From positions 1 through 38,693 of the forward strand of contig CACITD010000023.1 in the NCBI GenBank assembly GCA_902589475.1: a DNA stretch of 38,693 bases, read 5' to 3'. Shown one piece after another: positions 1-7,254 of this stretch; the stretch's first letter is position 1; every line of letters begins with the position of its first letter. The DNA comes from an uncultured Alphaproteobacteria bacterium. Its GTDB lineage: Bacteria; Pseudomonadota; Alphaproteobacteria; Thalassobaculales; Thalassobaculaceae. The notes under the pieces were generated by a model. It saw only the letters and a program-made list of their open reading frames with translations, searched no databases and was not told the DNA's origin. A program made the position numbers and the translations under genes.

Positions 1-234
1 ACGGTCAATTAAGAAACCGCAGGGAAGGGCTGCAAGAATATATACTAAGGGCCAGGCGCCTAATACTGTGCCCATTTCACCAAAAGTCATATTTAGGTCG
101 TCTGTTATCGGCGTGACCAGTGGGCCTAGAGCCGCAACGGTTAGGCCAAAACTAAAATAGATCAACCATACACCACATAAAACAACCCACCGGTAAGGCC
201 CTTTAGGTTCATCAGTTGCCGTAAAGTGCGTCAT
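1..234 (-). CDS. MFS transporter, N-terminal part (cut by window edge)
   Basis: The reverse strand reads from an ATG at 234 into the window edge without a stop, giving 78 residues. A short hydrophilic N-terminus (MTHFTATDEPKGPYRW) is followed by a first membrane helix (VVLCGVWLIYFSFGLTVAAL) and, after a short periplasmic stretch, a second helix that ends in GFLIDR, the start of the cytoplasmic loop 2-3 signature of the major facilitator superfamily. The family is secondary transport through 12 inner-membrane helices; the opening resembles cyanate-permease-like and sugar-phosphate-like members, but the substrate cannot be read from this fragment. The rest lies to the left of the window. Confidence 0.75.
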   Translation of the reverse strand, partial: MTHFTATDEPKGPYRWVVLCGVWLIYFSFGLTVAALGPLVTPITDDLNMTFGEMGTVLGAWPLVYILAALPCGFLIDR

Positions 235-380
235 CTGTGTTTGTCCAAGGTCAGTTGTCCACGTAGCAAATCCTTAGCGAAGTCGTTGCAAGTTGTGCAA
301 GTTCAACGCTGGTTCAAGCTATCCGGCGAAATATAAACACTTTTTGAGATAGGATTGTAACAAAAGGGTAACTTTTTAAT

Positions 381-397
381 ATTGCTATAATCGCAAT
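381..397 (+). promoter_or_regulatory. Short dyad containing a TATAAT box
   Basis: ATTGC and GCAAT flank a 7-base centre that contains TATAAT (386-391), about 50 bases before the ATG at 440. No good -35 lies 16-18 bases upstream. It may be a -10 element overlapped by an operator, or chance in AT-rich DNA. Confidence 0.25.
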
Positions 398-439
398 AGT
401 ATAACGTATCAATTAATAATATTTCTAGGAAAATTAGTT

Positions 440-718
440 ATGAAAAATTTTATTGCGACACACGAGTTTAAATCTGCGGAACTTCGAGAACAGTATTTTC
501 AAGCCTTTTCCCAAATGTCCGAAGAGGATGTAAGCGCAGCTGTCAATGGTGACAAAGCCCAGTGTCAAATGAATTGGGCCAATGGCATGAGTTCCATGAG
601 AATGTTCTGCTGGTGGAAAGCGGAAAGCGGGGAAGCAATAATCGAGCAGCTTGGCGATATGAATAACTTTTTTGATACGGTCTGTGAAGAAATGGATAGC
701 GTTGCTGACTTTCGTTAA
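440..718 (+). CDS. Small conserved-looking cytoplasmic protein, possible ferredoxin-like fold
   Basis: A 92-residue acidic protein without signal peptide or membrane segment. An AGGAAA ribosome binding site sits about 8 bases ahead of the ATG. The alternation of predicted strands and helices (MKNFIATHEF, then a helix, then SSMRMFCWWKAESGEAIIEQL) resembles single-domain alpha/beta-barrel ferredoxin-like proteins of the DUF3303/DUF4242 type, in which a phrase like 'MRMFCWWKA' forms the central strand. That is a fold-level guess only. It lies 21 bases before a GFA-family gene and probably shares its transcript. Substrate and function are unknown. Confidence 0.65.
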   Translation: MKNFIATHEFKSAELREQYFQAFSQMSEEDVSAAVNGDKAQCQMNWANGMSSMRMFCWWKAESGEAIIEQLGDMNNFFDTVCEEMDSVADFR

Positions 719-739
719 TATTCTATTACGGAGTATACG

Positions 740-1237
740 GTGTTGGATAATCATGATGGGGGCTGCCTTTGCGGAAAAGTTCGATATACGGTGTATGGGC
801 AGCCTGTTAGGGCCGGCGTGTGCCATTGTAGGTATTGTCAACTAAGAGCAGGAAGTGCCTTCGGCACTCTGGTTTATTTTTCACTGGAGAAATTGCAGTT
901 ACGCTCAGGGAAATTATCCGAGTATCATTTCAGAACTGAGATGGGTAGGACATGGAAAAATGAATTTTGTAGCACCTGTGGTACTACGTTATTTATGTAT
1001 TTAGAGGCATGGCCTGGCGACGTTGGGGTTGCTGGAGGAACATTTGATCCTCCTACTTTTTGGTTTAAACTTTCAGGAGAAGTATTTAAGAGATCGAAAG
1101 CGCATTTTGTAGGCGACATTGAAGCGCCGCGAAAAATGGAAACGTGGTTTAACTATGAGGCACGAGGCACGGAGAGTTGTCACTTAGACGGTAGCCGTAA
1201 TGCGCTAATTGAGCTTGGTGCTGATAAGGAAAGTTAA
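740..1237 (+). CDS. GFA/CENP-V family zinc protein
   Basis: 165 residues from a GTG preceded by TACGGAG. The zinc signature of the glutathione-dependent formaldehyde-activating enzyme (GFA) fold is complete: C9-x-C11 in GGCLCGKVRY, C28-x-C30-x-x-C33 in CHCRYC, and C77-x-x-C80 in FCSTCG. Founding members bind S-hydroxymethylglutathione, but most family members have no proven activity, so formaldehyde detoxification should not be assumed. The C-terminal half is longer than in minimal members and carries an FWFKLSGEV segment. It is followed 5 bases later by the DUF1330 gene and is part of the 440-1635 run. A second GFA gene lies at 29199. Confidence 0.88.
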   Translation: MLDNHDGGCLCGKVRYTVYGQPVRAGVCHCRYCQLRAGSAFGTLVYFSLEKLQLRSGKLSEYHFRTEMGRTWKNEFCSTCGTTLFMYLEAWPGDVGVAGGTFDPPTFWFKLSGEVFKRSKAHFVGDIEAPRKMETWFNYEARGTESCHLDGSRNALIELGADKES

Positions 1238-1242
1238 AGTTT

Positions 1243-1635
1243 ATGACAGATCAATTTGAGCCGAATGAGGAAGATTTTTCCATAATTAACTCCATTGCTG
1301 AAAGTGACATGGACCGACCAGTTCTGATGCTTAATCTTAATCGGTATTTTGAGTCTGTGGGTTTTCCCGATGGCAAACTTTATAAATCTTACATGGATGT
1401 TCTTTCGAAGTTATTAGAGAGCCTTGGCGGTAAAATTCTATGGCAAATGCCCTCGTATGGTCAGCCGTTTGGTGGAGAAAAACTCCATGAGATTATAGCA
1501 ATTTGGTATCCGTCACATGAAGCCTTCTTATCGTTAAAAAAGATGCCGCTTTCTGAAGAAAACTTTAAGCTTCGAGCAATGTGCGTGGAGCATGCAGTGT
1601 TGCACAGATGTCCTGGGGATCTCTTTCTAGATTAA
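1243..1635 (+). CDS. DUF1330-like protein
   Basis: 130 residues. The pattern PVLMLNLNRY, then a helix, then GGKILW, then GEKLHEIIAIWYPSHEAFLSL and a terminal HRC is that of DUF1330, a dimeric alpha/beta-barrel (ferredoxin-like) family. Members are often near small-molecule oxidation genes but have no established reaction. The start lies 5 bases after the stop of the GFA gene, so the two are almost certainly co-transcribed. No signal peptide. The N-terminal 20 residues are an acidic extension compared with minimal DUF1330 proteins. Confidence 0.75.
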   Translation: MTDQFEPNEEDFSIINSIAESDMDRPVLMLNLNRYFESVGFPDGKLYKSYMDVLSKLLESLGGKILWQMPSYGQPFGGEKLHEIIAIWYPSHEAFLSLKKMPLSEENFKLRAMCVEHAVLHRCPGDLFLD

Positions 1636-1689
1636 TTACCATTAGCCTAATTTAAGTTTAAAAATGCTTAGATTTATACTGCAGACAAT

Positions 1690-1956
1690 TTAAACGCTTT
1701 CCAAAAAAGTTATTATGGGTTGCTTAACTATTATAGCTTGCTGAATAGCCAAACGTTCTGGAGTATTAAAAAAATCAAAAAAAACTTGTTTTGATGGCGC
1801 GGTCCCTATCACAAAGCTTGTTTGTGGTTCGCTGGCGTTTTTAAAAGCCTTGAAGTTAATACCCGCTTCTTGTCTTTGGTCTTCAAGTTCATTAAACAAA
1901 GCTAACCAATTTTCAAAATTTTTTACATCGGCTTCAATGATTACGGTGATAGACAT
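1690..1956 (-). CDS. Small alpha/beta-barrel (ABM/cyclase-like) protein
   Basis: 88 residues on the minus strand with a good GAGGGT ribosome binding site about 6 bases before the ATG. The opening MSITVIIEADVKNFENWLALF and the later strand TSFVIGTAPSKQVFFDFFNTPE are typical of one-domain dimeric alpha/beta-barrel proteins (antibiotic-biosynthesis-monooxygenase-like or DUF3764-like). No catalytic residue can be assigned. It faces the GFA/DUF1330 operon, and the ends are 54 bases apart with no obvious terminator between. A protein of similar size and layout lies at 35983-36252. Confidence 0.6.
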   Translation of the reverse strand: MSITVIIEADVKNFENWLALFNELEDQRQEAGINFKAFKNASEPQTSFVIGTAPSKQVFFDFFNTPERLAIQQAIIVKQPIITFLESV

Positions 1957-2027
1957 TGTACCCTCGCTTTCTAATCAAAGTTCAAGAAAAATATATTAGC
2001 TGAGTACTGTTCAAAGGAAACGAAATA

Positions 2028-3035
2028 ATGACGATCTTCCCACAGCATGAATTACATCGGGCAGCAGGAAACCTAGCCAAGAATAACGTTAATCCTGGCG
2101 AAGATGTCCTTATCGTAACAAGTTCAGATCAAGATGCGAGGTTGGTTGATTCATTAACGGCAGCAGTATCCGGAAATAATCCTAAAACTGTTTCCACTAT
2201 AGTGATTGCTTGTCCAGAAACACTTAAAAACTTTCGTCATCCTGATCCCGTGTTGGCAGCCGTAGAACATGCAGACCTCACTATTGTTGCAACGACTATA
2301 AATTTCCCAAGAGCTTATGATGACTTAAGCGAGGTTGTTTATAAATCGGGAAAACGACAGGTCCTCATTAACAATGCGCCTTTAGAGGATTTTGTCAGGG
2401 GCGCTTCGCTTGCAGACCCTGTAGCCTTAGACGAGGATACAAGAAAACTTGCAAGGCGGATTTCAGATGCGAAAAAAATACGTGTTACTTCCAATAATGG
2501 GACGGATCTATGCATGGATATCTGCCGACCATGCATATCGTTGACTGGGTTTGCCGATAGGGAGATGGGATTTGGATCTTTCCCCAGTGGTGAAGCAATG
2601 TTGGTGCCAGAGGAAGATACGGCTGATGGAACCTTTGTGGCCGACTCGTTTGGTCAAGTAGTTTACATCGATGGTTCTGGTCCGCAAATTGGGCTTATTA
2701 GTGAACCCATAGAACTGCATTTTGCCAAAGGGAATTTAGTTGAGATTAATTCGGGTAGAGATAGTCAAAAACTCAAAGAGATCATAAAGGCGGGAGATAA
2801 AAATGTGACCAGGTTAGCGGAACTCGGTATTGGCACCAATCCAATGGCCAGAGAAATCGGACATGTTGAGAATAAGTTTAGAAAAGGAACGGCCCACATA
2901 GCTCTTGGCGATAATCATTTAATTGGGTGGGGTGCGGTAAAAAAGTATGGTGGGCAAATTATCAGCAATAGGCATATTGATTTGGTTGCAAATAACATTG
3001 CTCTTCAACTGGATGCGGAAGTTATTGAGTTCTAG
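2028..3035 (+). CDS. M29 aminopeptidase / NicX-like metal enzyme
   Basis: 335 residues. The C-terminal half has the signature of the M29 leucyl-aminopeptidase superfamily, which also contains 2,5-dihydroxypyridine dioxygenase NicX: FPSGEAMLVPEE, GIGTNPMAREIGHVENK, GTAHIALGDN, and RHIDL close to the end. His279 (GHVEN) and the pair His316-x-Asp318 match the 2-His-1-carboxylate site described for NicX, and related residues are metal ligands in M29 peptidases. The segment TSNNGTDLCMDI (around 154-165) is the usual central strand. Both a ring-opening dioxygenase and a peptidase remain possible; loss of the extra peptidase glutamates should be tested by alignment. The gene stands alone, with divergent and convergent neighbours. 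Confidence 0.75.
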   Translation: MTIFPQHELHRAAGNLAKNNVNPGEDVLIVTSSDQDARLVDSLTAAVSGNNPKTVSTIVIACPETLKNFRHPDPVLAAVEHADLTIVATTINFPRAYDDLSEVVYKSGKRQVLINNAPLEDFVRGASLADPVALDEDTRKLARRISDAKKIRVTSNNGTDLCMDICRPCISLTGFADREMGFGSFPSGEAMLVPEEDTADGTFVADSFGQVVYIDGSGPQIGLISEPIELHFAKGNLVEINSGRDSQKLKEIIKAGDKNVTRLAELGIGTNPMAREIGHVENKFRKGTAHIALGDNHLIGWGAVKKYGGQIISNRHIDLVANNIALQLDAEVIEF

Positions 3036-3089
3036 AAGAGATTTGGATGCTACCGTGTTCCAAGCGGTAATCGGCCGCATGTGGTTTTT

Positions 3090-3707
3090 CTATTCAGTAA
3101 GCTCGAATTGAATCTCATTACGACGCAGGAATGGGAGTGTCCAAGGCGGATTATAGAAGGCATATTTTGGGTTGCCAGCTTTAGAATAGTTAGAGCCGTT
3201 TATATATTTTTCTAATTCATTCGTATGCGTAGTCAGGTTTTCCTCCGTACTTCTACCTGAGAAAGTGACTACCGCGTAGCGTTTAGAAGGTATCTGGATT
3301 ATTTTTATTCTATCATTTATTGGATTTGGAATAGTATCTATCGAAAACTTCGAGGGCATTATGAAACTTATAGCCCATTCTGTATCCGTTTTTTCCTGCT
3401 GAACTGGCGCAGTCATCGCGATTTTAATCCCCTCCTGCTGCGTTATTGGACCATTCATTGAAAGTTGTTTTTCTCCCTCGTTATTACCAAAAATGAAATC
3501 TGCTAATATTCTAAATCCATCACTGATCGAAGCCTGACGGGAGCCAGCGGTCTTTACCTCCGCGATGATCAATGGCGGATATTGCCTAATTTCTATATTT
3601 TGTTCTTTCTTTAATATTTTGTAGGCGGGAACCTCAACGTTACTCATAATTGGCCCGACCATAGCAGCGCCAAAAACTAAAACGACGACTAGTAAAAGTA
3701 TTGCCAC
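3090..3707 (-). CDS. SOUL family heme-binding protein (start region disrupted by an A11 tract)
   Basis: 205 residues as read from a GTG at 3707. SOUL-family signatures are clear: VPAYKILKKEQNIEIRQYPP, ILADFIFGNNEGE, IKIAMTAPVQQE, FIMPSKF, and the ending NPPWTLPFLRRNEIQFEL. The family binds heme or related tetrapyrroles; a hydrophobic N-terminus here (AILLLVVVLVFGAAMVG) suggests an exported or membrane-anchored form. The GTG has no ribosome binding site. An ATG at 3726 followed by eleven A residues lies just upstream in the wrong frame; with ten A residues it would read MKKKIFVAILLLVVV, an ideal signal-anchor start. A homopolymer sequencing error, recent frameshift, or transcriptional slippage is likely. 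The true gene probably spans 3090-3726. Confidence 0.85.
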   Translation of the reverse strand: MAILLLVVVLVFGAAMVGPIMSNVEVPAYKILKKEQNIEIRQYPPLIIAEVKTAGSRQASISDGFRILADFIFGNNEGEKQLSMNGPITQQEGIKIAMTAPVQQEKTDTEWAISFIMPSKFSIDTIPNPINDRIKIIQIPSKRYAVVTFSGRSTEENLTTHTNELEKYINGSNYSKAGNPKYAFYNPPWTLPFLRRNEIQFELTE

Positions 3708-3839
3708 GAATATTTTTTTTTTTCATCTTTGAGAGATATTTCGCATTGGCTTTTTCATGTTTTAAAGACGTCCGTTTATAAACTTTTACGTGCACCCAGC
3801 CCGGGATCAGATAGAGGAGCAGACATTCTGTCTATCGGT

Positions 3840-4976
3840 TTACTTTACTCTCGATATTCGAAACAAACCACCGTCTTGTTCGTCATTTAAAATGAGAATG
3901 CTACCGTCCTTAAATACTTCAACGTCTCTTACCCGTCCAACTACGCTCTTCAAGATGCTGGTTTCAGATATGGGGTAACCATTTTTTCCCATGCTCACGA
4001 CGAACAAGCGCATAAACTTGAGACTTCCAATTAAAAGTTTTCCGCGTAGCTCTGGGAACATGTTTCCATAATAAAAAGCCATCCCAGAGGGTGCTATGCT
4101 TGGTGTCCATTTCCAAACAGGGTCGGTAAAACCTTTTGGGGAATAGTTTAGCCCGATGTCGCCGCCAATATATTCTTTACCATACGACACTTTAGGCCAA
4201 CCGTAATTGTTTCCATAAGAAATGATGTTTATTTCATCGCCGCCGCGCGGGCCGTGCTCGTGCGACCAAAGTTCCCCGGTTCGATCATTAAATACCAGGC
4301 CTTGCGGGTTTCGATGACCTATTGAATAAATCTCTTTTGCCCAGTTTTTATTTGGCGAACGTGCTGTTTTGGCCGGGGATAAACTTAGATGTATTATCGT
4401 TCCTGAGTGGTTTCTAGGGTTCTGCGCGTTGTTTCTCTCACCTCTATCTCCTATTGAAGCATAGAGAATGTTGTCCTTTATAGCTAACCGACAACCAAAA
4501 TGGACGCCGCCCTTGGATGGCTTGTTTGATACAAATATATCCGAACCGTTCACTAATGTATCACCATCCAATGTTGCTCGAAAAACAGCCGTGCTGCTTT
4601 TGGATGAAGAAATGGGTTTGGAGTAGCAAAGGAATACAATAATTTCGTCCCCGATTTTTTGAGACGTCACATCCAGTAAGCCACCCTGCCGATATTCAAC
4701 GACTTTTGGTGTGTTAGTTATTTTTTTACTGATTTGAGTAGATATACTAATAATATAAAGTGATCCAGGGCGGGTTGTAACCAAGACTCGCTGGTTGTCT
4801 AACGACGTTAAACCCCACGGATGTTCAAGGGTAGGCCCGATCCGTGCTATATTGATTTCGGTTGCAAAAACGCCGCAGCTAGTTGTCACTGACAAAATAT
4901 AGATAAGTGTGGACAGCGATACCTTTATGTTTAACCAATATTTTCGTCGGGAGTTTAGCATCGAGAAACCTTGCAA
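3840..4976 (-). CDS. Periplasmic PQQ-dependent sugar (aldose) dehydrogenase
   Basis: 378 residues, close to the usual length for soluble aldose sugar dehydrogenases (YliI/Asd group). A signal peptide covers about residues 7-39. The beta-propeller signatures are in order: EHPWGL (51-56), RQGGLLDV (96-103), GVHFGCRLA with the probable catalytic base His159, IGDRGERNNAQNP (175-187), GHRNPQGLVF (220-229) and HEHGPRGGDEIN (239-250). The enzyme class oxidises sugars or other alcohols in the periplasm with PQQ and calcium and passes electrons to a respiratory acceptor. The initiating Met may be residue 6 (MLNSRRKYW). No PQQ synthesis genes are in the window. Confidence 0.87.
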   Translation of the reverse strand: MQGFSMLNSRRKYWLNIKVSLSTLIYILSVTTSCGVFATEINIARIGPTLEHPWGLTSLDNQRVLVTTRPGSLYIISISTQISKKITNTPKVVEYRQGGLLDVTSQKIGDEIIVFLCYSKPISSSKSSTAVFRATLDGDTLVNGSDIFVSNKPSKGGVHFGCRLAIKDNILYASIGDRGERNNAQNPRNHSGTIIHLSLSPAKTARSPNKNWAKEIYSIGHRNPQGLVFNDRTGELWSHEHGPRGGDEINIISYGNNYGWPKVSYGKEYIGGDIGLNYSPKGFTDPVWKWTPSIAPSGMAFYYGNMFPELRGKLLIGSLKFMRLFVVSMGKNGYPISETSILKSVVGRVRDVEVFKDGSILILNDEQDGGLFRISRVK

Positions 4977-5037
4977 TATTAAACTGCAGCAGAAGTGCTA
5001 TTTAGAGCGGATCGAAGAAGACGACGTCTAAACGATT

Positions 5038-5427
5038 TTATGAAGGTCGTTTCTTTTGTTCCTGCATTTTGTCCCATTCGGCATCTATCATACGCATTGT
5101 TGCCTTCACAAGTGGCTGTTTAGGATCTAATCCGCAGTATAAGAGGGTCGCAAACCATTGCAACTCCGGACTAAGTGCGACCTTTTCTTTAGGAGATCGT
5201 TTCGAAGACGTCTCCTCATTCACCTGATCAACAAACTTTTGAACCCACATCCTTATGTCTTTTTGAGCTGCAGGATTTTCTTGATAAGCTAGTATATAAG
5301 AGCATTGGACCGCGCCCACGCCCAAATTCTTACTGCCTGAGTGATACGCTGATGCAGGAAGAGCAGTAGAGGCTCCTATTAGTGAGACGGCAAATAGATA
5401 CCGTTTTAAGGATGCAAAACTTGTCAT
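5038..5427 (-). CDS. Small secreted two-cysteine protein (paralogue of 14148-14534)
   Basis: 129 residues with a clear signal peptide ending near ASA-YHS (about residue 27). The mature part is helical and charged, with two cysteines: GVGAVQCSYIL and LLYCGLDPKQPL, then a terminal IDAEWDKMQEQ. The same layout (GxGxxxC, W, N, CxxxPKxxL, I-x-x-x-W) recurs in the protein at 14148-14534, so they are paralogues. The cysteine spacing and terminal EWDKM recall HdeA-type periplasmic acid chaperones, but this is a shape resemblance, not a demonstrated homology. Function unknown. Confidence 0.65.
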   Translation of the reverse strand: MTSFASLKRYLFAVSLIGASTALPASAYHSGSKNLGVGAVQCSYILAYQENPAAQKDIRMWVQKFVDQVNEETSSKRSPKEKVALSPELQWFATLLYCGLDPKQPLVKATMRMIDAEWDKMQEQKKRPS

Positions 5428-5553
5428 GGATGTAACCTAGAGTTGTTGAATTTGTAAAAGTTACGGTTTACCGAGGGAATTGGATTACAAATAAGAATAT
5501 CAACGCTTGAAGACGAATAGAAACGGATTATTTCTGTGGTAGGAGTTTTGACG

Positions 5554-5853
5554 ATGAAAGAGATGTTGGACTGCGATAATTGGATTAGCTGGCGAAGGCG
5601 AAGTGAAGAATTTGCTGTAACGCTGGACGACGGTGATCCTGTCGTCGTCACTATCTCACCAAACGGTTATGATGCAGCTGCCAGTATCCTCTCCCGACCA
5701 GGAGAGTGTAAAGACGTCCCTGCGCAAAATTGGTTCACCATTGAGAGCCTTGGAACAAAAAGTGTCATTCATTACAAAGCTGACACTTGCGTTGAAGAGA
5801 TCGCCGACGAAAACTGGTATCCGCGGCCACGTGAAGGAAAGTTCATTGGATAG
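5554..5853 (+). CDS. Small acidic hypothetical protein
   Basis: 99 residues from the ATG at 5554, chosen because AGGAG (5541-5545) lies 8 bases ahead; an in-frame GTG at 5536 would add six residues but lacks a ribosome binding site. The composition is acidic and soluble (TLDDGDPVVVTISPNGYDAAASI, then ENWYPRPREGKFIG), with no signal peptide or recognised domain. Two overlapping ORFs in other frames are less protein-like. The segment 'WFTIESLGTKSVIHYKADTC' looks like beta strands. It precedes the DUF3833 operon but is separated from it by an intervening promoter candidate. Confidence 0.5.
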   Translation: MKEMLDCDNWISWRRRSEEFAVTLDDGDPVVVTISPNGYDAAASILSRPGECKDVPAQNWFTIESLGTKSVIHYKADTCVEEIADENWYPRPREGKFIG

Positions 5854-5930
5854 TGGTAAAATTAGCGAAAAGGCCAATAGATATTCAACAAAAGTGCGAT
5901 TGGAACGCATCAAAATATTTTAAAGTTGAG

Positions 5931-5960
5931 TGATCTGCAGTCGACTGGAACCCGTATAAT
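5931..5960 (+). promoter_or_regulatory. Candidate ECF-type promoter: TGATCT, 18 bases, TATAAT
   Basis: TGATCT at 5931-5936 is followed after exactly 18 bases by TATAAT at 5955-5960; transcription would start near 5967 and the DUF3833 GTG lies at 5993. The -35 resembles the TGATC(C) box of Rhodobacter RpoE (singlet-oxygen response), and DUF3833/photolyase-type genes are plausible members of such a regulon. A housekeeping promoter using only the -10 is the alternative. The same GTGATCTG octamer occurs before the split photolyase. Confidence 0.45.
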
Positions 5961-5992
5961 AGCAATCAATTAATTGCTAAAACGCTTATGTC

Positions 5993-6583
5993 GTGAGAAT
6001 TCTTTTTATTATCCTCGGTCTTTTAATCGCAACAGGTTGTTCAACAATGACAGTTACCAATGTGTCTCAAAAAAAACCTGACTTAATCTTAGAACAGTAC
6101 TTCCTTGGTAAGACCTTTGCATCTGGTATTTTCGAAGATCGCTTCGGGAATGTGAGGCGACAGTTTATTGTAGATATTGACGGAACTTGGGACGGTAAAA
6201 CGCTTACCTTAACTGAGGACTTTATTTTTGGTGATGGGGAGACGGAAACTCGAGTGTGGTCAATAGAAAAAATTGCACCCGCCTCTTATGTGGGGACTGC
6301 CGACGATGTTATTGGCTCAGCTAAAGGCATAGTTTCAGGAAACACGCTAAATTGGAAGTATGACATGAGATTAAAGGTTGGGGGGAGCAGAGTTAAAGTA
6401 CACTTCGACGACTGGATGTTTCTTCAGCCAAACGGTGTTTTGATCAATAAAGCCAGGGTTAGCAAATTAGGTTTGGATATCGGGCGGGTAACTATTGCTT
6501 TTACCAAAAAGGCAGATGCTGACTTTCTTTCTACCATTCCATCAACAAACAAAGAACCGCTAGTCGCGACTTTAGCTAGATGA
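5993..6583 (+). CDS. DUF3833 family lipoprotein
   Basis: 196 residues from a GTG; an ATG five bases earlier runs straight into a stop. The N-terminus is a lipoprotein signal (ILGLLIATGCST) with Cys16 as the lipidated residue. The mature domain matches DUF3833: FLGKTFASGIFEDRFGNVRRQF, the glycine-rich beta strands LTLTEDFIFGDGETETRVW, SAKGIVSG-NTLNWKYDM and DDWMFLQPNGVLINKARVSKLG. This beta-barrel-like family is commonly encoded with DUF1365, fatty-acid cyclopropane/furan-type enzymes, DCC proteins and photolyases in photo-oxidative stress clusters. Its stop overlaps the next start (ATGA), so the two are translationally coupled. Confidence 0.88.
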   Translation: MRILFIILGLLIATGCSTMTVTNVSQKKPDLILEQYFLGKTFASGIFEDRFGNVRRQFIVDIDGTWDGKTLTLTEDFIFGDGETETRVWSIEKIAPASYVGTADDVIGSAKGIVSGNTLNWKYDMRLKVGGSRVKVHFDDWMFLQPNGVLINKARVSKLGLDIGRVTIAFTKKADADFLSTIPSTNKEPLVATLAR

Positions 6584-6942
6584 TCACGGTCTTTTTCGAC
6601 GACAAATGCGGGTTATGTTCTAAAGAGATAGCGCACTATAAAAAAATAGCATCAAATGAATTTGAATGGATCCCTATAAGCAATGACAAAGGACGTTTGA
6701 AAACGTACGGAATAGAGACCGTGGACGCCTTAAAATTGCTTCATGTTGTCGATCACTCAGGAATTGTCCACCAAGGTATAGATTCATTCTTCGTCATCTG
6801 GCGTCATCTAAGGCGCTGGAGGTGGTTTGCAGCTATAGCCTCTTTGCCTTTGATACACCAAATATTAAGAAAATTATATACTACTTTTGCTGAATGGCGC
6901 TTTAGACGTCTTTCTCACTGCAGAGCTTTGATAGATAATTGA
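6580..6942 (+). CDS. DCC family thiol-disulfide oxidoreductase-like protein (DUF393)
   Basis: 120 residues. The N-terminal FFDDKCGLCSKEI carries the D-x-x-C-G-L-C signature (Cys10, Cys13) that names the DCC family, a thioredoxin-like group; GIDSFFVIWRHLRRWRW and LIHQILRKLYTTFAEWRFRR are the family's later conserved helices. Members are predicted to run thiol-disulfide exchange, but substrates are unknown. It overlaps the DUF3833 gene by four bases and ends in a rho-independent terminator, so the two form a closed operon. The hydrophobic helix near residues 82-95 could associate with the membrane. Confidence 0.85.
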   Translation: MITVFFDDKCGLCSKEIAHYKKIASNEFEWIPISNDKGRLKTYGIETVDALKLLHVVDHSGIVHQGIDSFFVIWRHLRRWRWFAAIASLPLIHQILRKLYTTFAEWRFRRLSHCRALIDN

Positions 6943-6962
6943 GCGCCCGTTCGGCGCTTTTT
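6942..6962 (+). terminator. Rho-independent terminator of the DUF3833-DCC operon
   Basis: AGCGCC (6942-6947) and GGCGCT (6953-6958) form a 6-bp GC-rich stem with a CGTTC loop, followed by five T residues. It begins at the last base of the DCC stop codon. Confidence 0.85.
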
Positions 6963-6981
6963 ATGCTCACTGACTGAGTAT

Positions 6982-7239
6982 TCAATCGCTGTGCAATTTG
7001 CTTAGGCTGCGAAAATCGGCCTCTAATTTCTTCCCACCAAAATCTACGTGTACAACGTTAACATCGTGGCGACGGCACCACACTTGCAGACCGATGTCTG
7101 TTAAACCGACATCCAACATTGAATATTGTTGAAGAGACCTACTATCTGTCAGTCCAGCACAATATTCCTCATGGCACTGATCACAAACTAAGTTTTCTGT
7201 TATGTTGTAAAGCAAGTTGCTATTGTCATCTTTATCCAC
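6982..7239 (-). CDS. Small Cys/His protein, possible zinc binding
   Basis: 85 residues from a GTG; no ATG is available in frame and no strong ribosome binding site is visible. CDQCHEEYC (Cys19, Cys22, Cys27) and a later VWCRRHDVNVVHVDFGGKK suggest a small metal-binding fold. The second segment is well formed and acidic/hydrophobic in alternation, as in conserved proteins. It is encoded 15 bases downstream of the DUF4149 gene and is probably its operon partner. No named family recognised. Confidence 0.6.
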   Translation of the reverse strand: MDKDDNSNLLYNITENLVCDQCHEEYCAGLTDSRSLQQYSMLDVGLTDIGLQVWCRRHDVNVVHVDFGGKKLEADFRSLSKLHSD

Positions 7240-7254
7240 GGTACGGGCGTCGAG

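Noticed and set aside
434-841. 135-residue minus-strand ORF
   Set aside because: It lies across the small protein at 440 and the GFA start, has no ribosome site and no protein-like pattern; it is a shadow.
3036-3089. Possible terminator between the M29-like and SOUL genes
   Set aside because: Only a 4-bp ACCG/CGGT stem and a T5 run not joined to it; too weak to call.
5633-5923. Overlapping plus-strand frame of 96 residues and minus-strand frame 5656-5913
   Set aside because: Both overlap the 99-residue ORF at 5554, which alone has AGGAG in place and an acidic soluble composition.
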